Shown here piece by piece: positions 60,480 to 64,000 of a stretch of DNA of 64,000 nucleotides. Position numbers and translations under genes: made by a program. Position 1 is the stretch's first letter. Each line of letters opens with the position of its first letter. The stretch is from GCA-002712045 sp028112705. Lineage in GTDB: Bacteria; Pseudomonadota; Alphaproteobacteria; Rhodobacterales; Rhodobacteraceae. Below the pieces are notes generated by a model. That model was not told the DNA's origin. It did no database searches and was given only the letters and a program-made list of their open reading frames with translations. The stretch is taken from contig JAOGYN010000001.1 in the NCBI GenBank assembly GCA_028112705.1, forward strand, positions 62,001-126,000, written 5' to 3'.

Positions 60480-60556
60480 GGGCCTGTAGCTCAGTTGGTT
60501 AGAGCAGAGCGCTCATAACGCTTTGGTCAGAGGTTCGAGTCCTCTCAGGCCTACCA
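60480..60556 (+). tRNA. tRNA with CAU anticodon, probably tRNA-Ile2 (lysidine-modified); elongator tRNA-Met is the alternative
   Basis: This 77-base gene has a full cloverleaf: acceptor GGGCCTG with CAGGCCT (G1-U72 wobble), D-arm GCTC/GAGC, anticodon stem GAGCG/CGCTT with loop CTCATAA (anticodon CAT), T-arm with GGTTCGAGTCC, discriminator A and an encoded CCA. The body, especially GCGCTCATAACGC, resembles alphaproteobacterial Ile2 tRNAs whose C34 becomes lysidine, more than the elongator Met tRNA. I rely on memory for that, so isotype is less sure than the tRNA call. Confidence 0.93.
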
Positions 60557-60561
60557 ATTAT

Positions 60562-60590
60562 AAAAAGCCCATGCTAAACATGGGCTTTTT
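60562..60590 (+). terminator. Intrinsic terminator after the tRNA gene
   Basis: A 12-bp perfect stem (60562-60573 with 60579-60590, loop CTAAA) with a GC core GCCCATG and a 3' run of five T lies six bases after the tRNA CCA. The 5' A run makes it potentially bidirectional, so it could also stop the convergent PhyH gene. Confidence 0.9.
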
Positions 60591-60643
60591 ACATGACTAT
60601 TTCATTTAAATTTAAAAAATGCTTTTATTTTATTTCACTAATA

Positions 60644-61516
60644 TTACGAAACAGTTTTTGACTGTTGGTTGAAAAAAGAGGCTTCTTCAGGGTACTCAGG
60701 AAGTGCCATATTATAAGAACTTGCCCTTACTGTGCCTGTACGTTTTCCACGAACAATTTCACCATCATATTTTGAGGGTAGGTGGTTTCGATCTAATGCT
60801 ATAGAATCTTCAGACGCATAAGTGGCTATATATAAACATCTAGGTACCTTAGTTTTATTTGGTAATGAACCGTGGAGCACACGGGTGTGCATAAGGCATG
60901 CATCTCCAGCTTTGCCAGTGCACATTACCGCATTTTTTCGAGAATCTTTTTCAATTTTAGCATCAACCGCGCCAGTAAAAACGCCATCATGCCATAAACT
61001 GTGAATTTCTGTTTTATGACTACCTGGAACTACTTCTAATGGCCCATTCTCCAAAGTAACATCGTCTAAAAAATAAAGAGTAGTCATAATATCATCATTT
61101 GAATGTGGTTCAAAAGGAAAGTCTTGATGATATTTCACGATGGTACCAGAACCAGGTAATTTTAAATTTATTTTAGTTCCAACTAGTTTAATATTGGGAT
61201 TGAAAATGTGAGCTATTAAATCCAATGCGGCATTATCTCGCGTTACATTAAGGTAAGTATCTGAAACTTCGATTGGAGAAGCAACACGACGTAAGGCTGG
61301 ATTGTCTTTACTATGGGTATTTGGTTCCACATCAAACCTTGGTCTACCATCCATTTGTTCACCAAAATTTTCTGAAAAATCTCGAGACGCATCAACCCAG
61401 TCATCAAGTTTTGATCTCATTGCATCTAACTGACTAGTTGAAACTGCATTTTTCATCATAACAAAACCGTCACGATTAAAGTCTTCCCGATACTTATCAA
61501 AAAGTTTCTTGTCCAT
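60644..61516 (-). CDS. Phytanoyl-CoA dioxygenase (PhyH)-family 2-oxoglutarate/iron oxygenase
   Basis: This putative non-heme iron oxygenase has 290 residues. The iron triad is visible as H130-x-D132 (KYHQDFPF) and H215 (VLHGSLPN), with R226 as the likely 2-oxoglutarate anchor. PLEVVPGSHK is the typical strand before the second half. A GGAGAT ribosome site precedes the ATG. The family hydroxylates diverse small molecules, including ectoine, syringomycin residues and phytanoyl-CoA; nothing in the context fixes the substrate. It is a lone gene next to the tRNA terminator. Confidence 0.87.
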   Translation of the reverse strand: MDKKLFDKYREDFNRDGFVMMKNAVSTSQLDAMRSKLDDWVDASRDFSENFGEQMDGRPRFDVEPNTHSKDNPALRRVASPIEVSDTYLNVTRDNAALDLIAHIFNPNIKLVGTKINLKLPGSGTIVKYHQDFPFEPHSNDDIMTTLYFLDDVTLENGPLEVVPGSHKTEIHSLWHDGVFTGAVDAKIEKDSRKNAVMCTGKAGDACLMHTRVLHGSLPNKTKVPRCLYIATYASEDSIALDRNHLPSKYDGEIVRGKRTGTVRASSYNMALPEYPEEASFFNQQSKTVS

Positions 61517-61794
61517 TAATTATCTCCATAATATCTTTTAATTAATTTTAACGACTCAATTTTTAGTGCTATTATTCAACTACAAAATTTAAAAATTTAC
61601 TATATACAAAAAGCGGCATTTTTGTCGTATTTTGCCCATTATACTAATTGAAAACTATAAATAACAAAGACAGGCCTAAACTTATTAAGATTAGTCAAAG
61701 TCATTAACGCAATAAAATTGTTGTGAAAATATTTTCTCAAAGATAAAGTGGATTTTCTGTTAATTATGTTTTGATCAACTTTCCGGAGTAAAAT

Positions 61795-62448
61795 ATGGCA
61801 GAAATATATTTTGTAAGACATGGACAAGCATCGTTTGGTGCTGAAGATTATGATAAATTGAGTTTAGTTGGTCATAGACAAACTGAATTACTGGGCTCTA
61901 GGTTTAAAGAAATAGGTCTTAAATTTGATAAAGTTGTCTGTGGTGTGATGAAGCGGCACAAGGAAACCCTGCAACAGATTAAAAAAAACCTCGACCTGCC
62001 CAATACAATTTTTGATAACAGATTAAATGAGCTGGACTATCAACAATTAGAAAATGCCTATTGCATTGCATTTAATACTTCTCCACCCACAAACTCTAAA
62101 GAGTTTCGCGATTTTTTTCCAAAATTAATCAGTGCTTGGGCATCTAATAATCTAATAGGATTAAACGAAAGTTATTTTGATTTTAATAAACGTGTAAATA
62201 ATGTCGTCAATGAGCATTTGCTCAAATCGGATCGAATTTTAATGATAAGCAGTGGAGGTCCAACAGCATTACTAGTTTCTAGAGCTTTAAACCTGGACTA
62301 TGCTGGCACAGCAGAAATATTAAATTTTACAATGAATTCAAGCTATTCTTTTTTCTCTGAATTAAATGATCAATTTACTCTCTTACAATATAATTGCACT
62401 CCTCACCTAGATGGAAAAAAATATAGCGACCTGAAAACATTTATTTAA
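61795..62448 (+). CDS. Histidine phosphatase superfamily protein (phosphoglycerate mutase-like)
   Basis: This 217-residue protein opens with IYFVRHGQASFGAEDYDKLS, the RHG phosphohistidine motif of the superfamily. The second active-site histidine expected in the C-terminal half is not in the usual GH form: the segment reads LMISSGGPTALLV, with SGG where many members have GH. The mutase/phosphatase activity is therefore uncertain. CFNTSP-type substrate loops are not recognisable. GGAG lies before the ATG. It is convergent with the sensor kinase gene, with two bases between stops. Confidence 0.82.
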   Translation: MAEIYFVRHGQASFGAEDYDKLSLVGHRQTELLGSRFKEIGLKFDKVVCGVMKRHKETLQQIKKNLDLPNTIFDNRLNELDYQQLENAYCIAFNTSPPTNSKEFRDFFPKLISAWASNNLIGLNESYFDFNKRVNNVVNEHLLKSDRILMISSGGPTALLVSRALNLDYAGTAEILNFTMNSSYSFFSELNDQFTLLQYNCTPHLDGKKYSDLKTFI

Positions 62449-62450
62449 TT

Positions 62451-63785
62451 TTAAATAGGTATTTTGATTGATATTTTCAAACCACCTAGGTCATCACATT
62501 TTTCTAAACTCAATTGACCACCATGACTTCTTGTAATATCAGCCACTATAGCCAGGCCCAAACCGACTCCAGATTTCCTATTAGCATTTCGTGCATTGTC
62601 CAGCCGATAAAAAGGCTTCATTACGTTATCATGGTCTTTTTTTGCAATACCAGGGCCATTATCAGAAACAGAATAAATTAAATTATTTTCATCATAAAAA
62701 TGCTTTAACTTTACTTTAGTTCCAAATTCACAGGAGTTTTGTATTAAATTATCTAGTGCTCTTCGGATAGCAATTGGTTTTAATAAAATAGTTTTTTCGC
62801 TTATCGGTTGCTCAGAGGGTGAAATAGTTACATCTGCATTTTGAGTTTTATTATTCTGAATAACCTCAAAAGCGATTTTCCAAGGGATTTGCGGGCTCAT
62901 CTGCTCTAGCTGATCCCCACGCGCAAACTCTAAAAATTCATCAAGCATATATTCCATCTCAGAAATATCTCCTAACATTCCTTTCATGTCGATATCGTTA
63001 TTCTCCATTAAAGCTAATTCTAAACGCAACCGTGTTAAAGGGGTTCTCAGGTCATGACTGACACCAGAAAGTAACAACGTACGTTGTTCTATATGGTTTT
63101 CTATTTTTTTTCTCATTGCTAAAAATGCCTGCCCAGCGCTTCTAACCTCTAATGCGCCAGATGGTTGGTAATCAACTGAAATACCTCGCCCAAAAGCCTC
63201 TGCTGCCTTTGAAAGGCGTTTTACAGGTTTTAGCTGGTTGCGCATAAATATAAATGAAACGAATGTCATTAAAATTGCGGTAAAAAGCATTAATACGAGT
63301 AATTGATGAGGAGCTGACAACGAAACTCTTTTTCTTGGAAAATCTAACATTATAAAGCCGTGTCTCGTATTTAGAACTGCAATGGATCTTTGAGAATCGA
63401 TTTTCAAATTTAAAGCAACTAAATTTGGGAAATTAATTTTCATCCTTTTAATGACTTCAATTCCTGTAAAATCATAATAATGTCTTTTAAAATCTGTATA
63501 TGTGGGAGCAGGATCTAACCTGATTGAAAAGCCAAGTGGTTTCCCTAGTTCATTCATCTTTTGCTGAGCATCAGTCTCATCTATGCTCTCTTCTGCAGTT
63601 TTTAACATATAATTTATTTCAAAAGATACGTTATCGACCATTTGCCGTGTAACACCTTCGAAATGATGCTGAATGTACACATATGATACAACTACTTGAA
63701 TAATAATGATTGGCACTAATAATATTAAAAAAGCCCTACCATACAGGTTTTTAGGTAAAATCGATTTAAGTCGTTGAAAGATCAT
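62451..63785 (-). CDS. EnvZ-like sensor histidine kinase
   Basis: This membrane sensor kinase has 444 residues from the ATG at 63785 (a TTG at 63821 would add 12). Two hydrophobic helices (about 18-40 and 160-182) flank a periplasmic domain of about 120 residues; then come a HAMP linker, the H-box LLSGVSHDLRTPLTRLRLEL with His244, the N-box LDNLIQNSCEFG, and G-boxes VSDNGPGIA and GVGLGLAIV. This is the EnvZ class. No response-regulator gene is beside it in the window, which is unusual for this class; it is convergent with the phosphatase gene and divergent from an MBL-fold gene. Confidence 0.9.
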   Translation of the reverse strand: MIFQRLKSILPKNLYGRAFLILLVPIIIIQVVVSYVYIQHHFEGVTRQMVDNVSFEINYMLKTAEESIDETDAQQKMNELGKPLGFSIRLDPAPTYTDFKRHYYDFTGIEVIKRMKINFPNLVALNLKIDSQRSIAVLNTRHGFIMLDFPRKRVSLSAPHQLLVLMLFTAILMTFVSFIFMRNQLKPVKRLSKAAEAFGRGISVDYQPSGALEVRSAGQAFLAMRKKIENHIEQRTLLLSGVSHDLRTPLTRLRLELALMENNDIDMKGMLGDISEMEYMLDEFLEFARGDQLEQMSPQIPWKIAFEVIQNNKTQNADVTISPSEQPISEKTILLKPIAIRRALDNLIQNSCEFGTKVKLKHFYDENNLIYSVSDNGPGIAKKDHDNVMKPFYRLDNARNANRKSGVGLGLAIVADITRSHGGQLSLEKCDDLGGLKISIKIPI

Positions 63786-63833
63786 AAGCTTAGATTTACG
63801 CTTACATTGTAATTCCTGCAAGGAGCAAGATGT

Positions 63834-64000
63834 ATGGAAGGTAACCCATTTTCATTAAAATTTCATTTTGAACCAGGTAAAGTTCATCAATTACAAAGAA
63901 ATATACGTAGAATTATAGCGCCAAACGGATCACCTATGACGTTTACTGGTACTAATACATACTTGGTGGGAAACCAGAATTTAGCTGTCATTGATCCAGG
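63834..64000 (+). CDS. MBL-fold metallo-hydrolase (partial, N-terminus only)
   Basis: The first 55 codons are seen before the right edge of the window. The ATG at 63834 has AAGGAGC about eight bases upstream. The start reads MEGNPFSLKFHFEPG, then NIRRIIAPNGSPMTFTGTNTYLVG and LAVIDPG, the opening beta-strands of the LACTB2-like branch of the metallo-beta-lactamase fold. The HxHxDH metal motif lies outside the window, so activity and substrate cannot be judged. Confidence 0.8.
   Translation, partial: MEGNPFSLKFHFEPGKVHQLQRNIRRIIAPNGSPMTFTGTNTYLVGNQNLAVIDP

Noticed and set aside
60480..60590. Genomic island or attachment site at the tRNA gene
   Set aside because: I see no integrase, no repeated tRNA 3' end nearby and no change in gene type that would support it.

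Overview
The window looks like an AT-rich (roughly one third GC by eye), gene-dense stretch of core chromosome from an alphaproteobacterium, probably a marine planktonic lineage. The evidence is gene order: dusB-ntrB-ntrC-ntrY-ntrX-trkA-trkH-hfq-hflX, ispDF-pgpA-pncC, lptF-lptG-lptD-surA-pdxA-rsmA, ispG-prfA-prmC-DUF4167, ppx-rlmE and guaB-rsmB are typical alphaproteobacterial neighbourhoods. Other pointers are a direct-repeat LexA box (GAAC-N7-GAAC) before recA and a HemB of the Asp-type (non-zinc-cysteine) metal-site class. I cannot name the genus. A corrinoid/folate methyl-transfer set and a PhyH dioxygenase recall Rhodobacterales-, SAR116- or AEGEAN-169-like marine bacteria, but that is inference.

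Layout. 1-2552 (-): purine genes purQ (cut by the window edge), purS, purC, purB. 2653-4939 (-): folate/corrinoid C1 operon (Virulence_fact-family protein, MetF-like reductase, methyl-THF:corrinoid methyltransferase). 5143-6948 (+): ppx and rlmE, then a convergent agmatinase-family gene. 8079-11929 (+): guaB, rsmB and recA, with two SOS boxes and a terminator at recA. 11990-16870: SMR pump, monomeric isocitrate dehydrogenase, lipA, hpt, COQ10/RatA-like. 16884-21451 (-): MttB-family methyltransferase, HAD phosphatase, pncC, pgpA, ispDF. 21534-33229 (+): dusB, the NtrBC/NtrYX two-component systems, TrkAH potassium uptake, hfq, hflX. 33230-38293: penicillin-acylase-like Ntn hydrolase, beta-hydroxyacid dehydrogenase, SYLF lipoprotein, hemB. 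38450-41903 (+): mfd, broken by one extra G in a run of nine. 42042-47312 (+): RodZ-like, ispG, DUF1499, prfA, prmC, DUF4167. 47318-54748 (-): envelope and LPS-export block rsmA-pdxA-surA-lptD-lptG-lptF, divergent from pepA. 56314-60386: ABC-F ATPase, ndk, purN-purM. 60480-60590: tRNA(CAU) and its terminator. 60644-64000: PhyH dioxygenase, histidine phosphatase, EnvZ-like kinase and the start of an MBL-fold hydrolase.

How it fits together. Purine supply is well represented (purQ, S, C, B, N, M; guaB; hpt). MttB, the methyl-THF methyltransferase and the MetF-like reductase could together move methyl groups from a methylated amine to the folate pool; the corrinoid protein they would need is not in the window. 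Both NtrC and NtrX lack the sigma-54-contacting GAFTGA motif, so this nitrogen/redox regulation probably does not work through sigma-54.

There is no CRISPR array, insertion sequence, prophage, integrase or rRNA operon. No gene-free stretch exceeds 300 bases; the longest are about 278 bases (61517-61794) and 224 bases (12329-12552), and I see nothing convincing in either. I found no clearly new multi-gene system. The items most worth a second look are the mfd frameshift, the NtrC deletion, the C1 methyl-transfer gene set and the paired SOS boxes.
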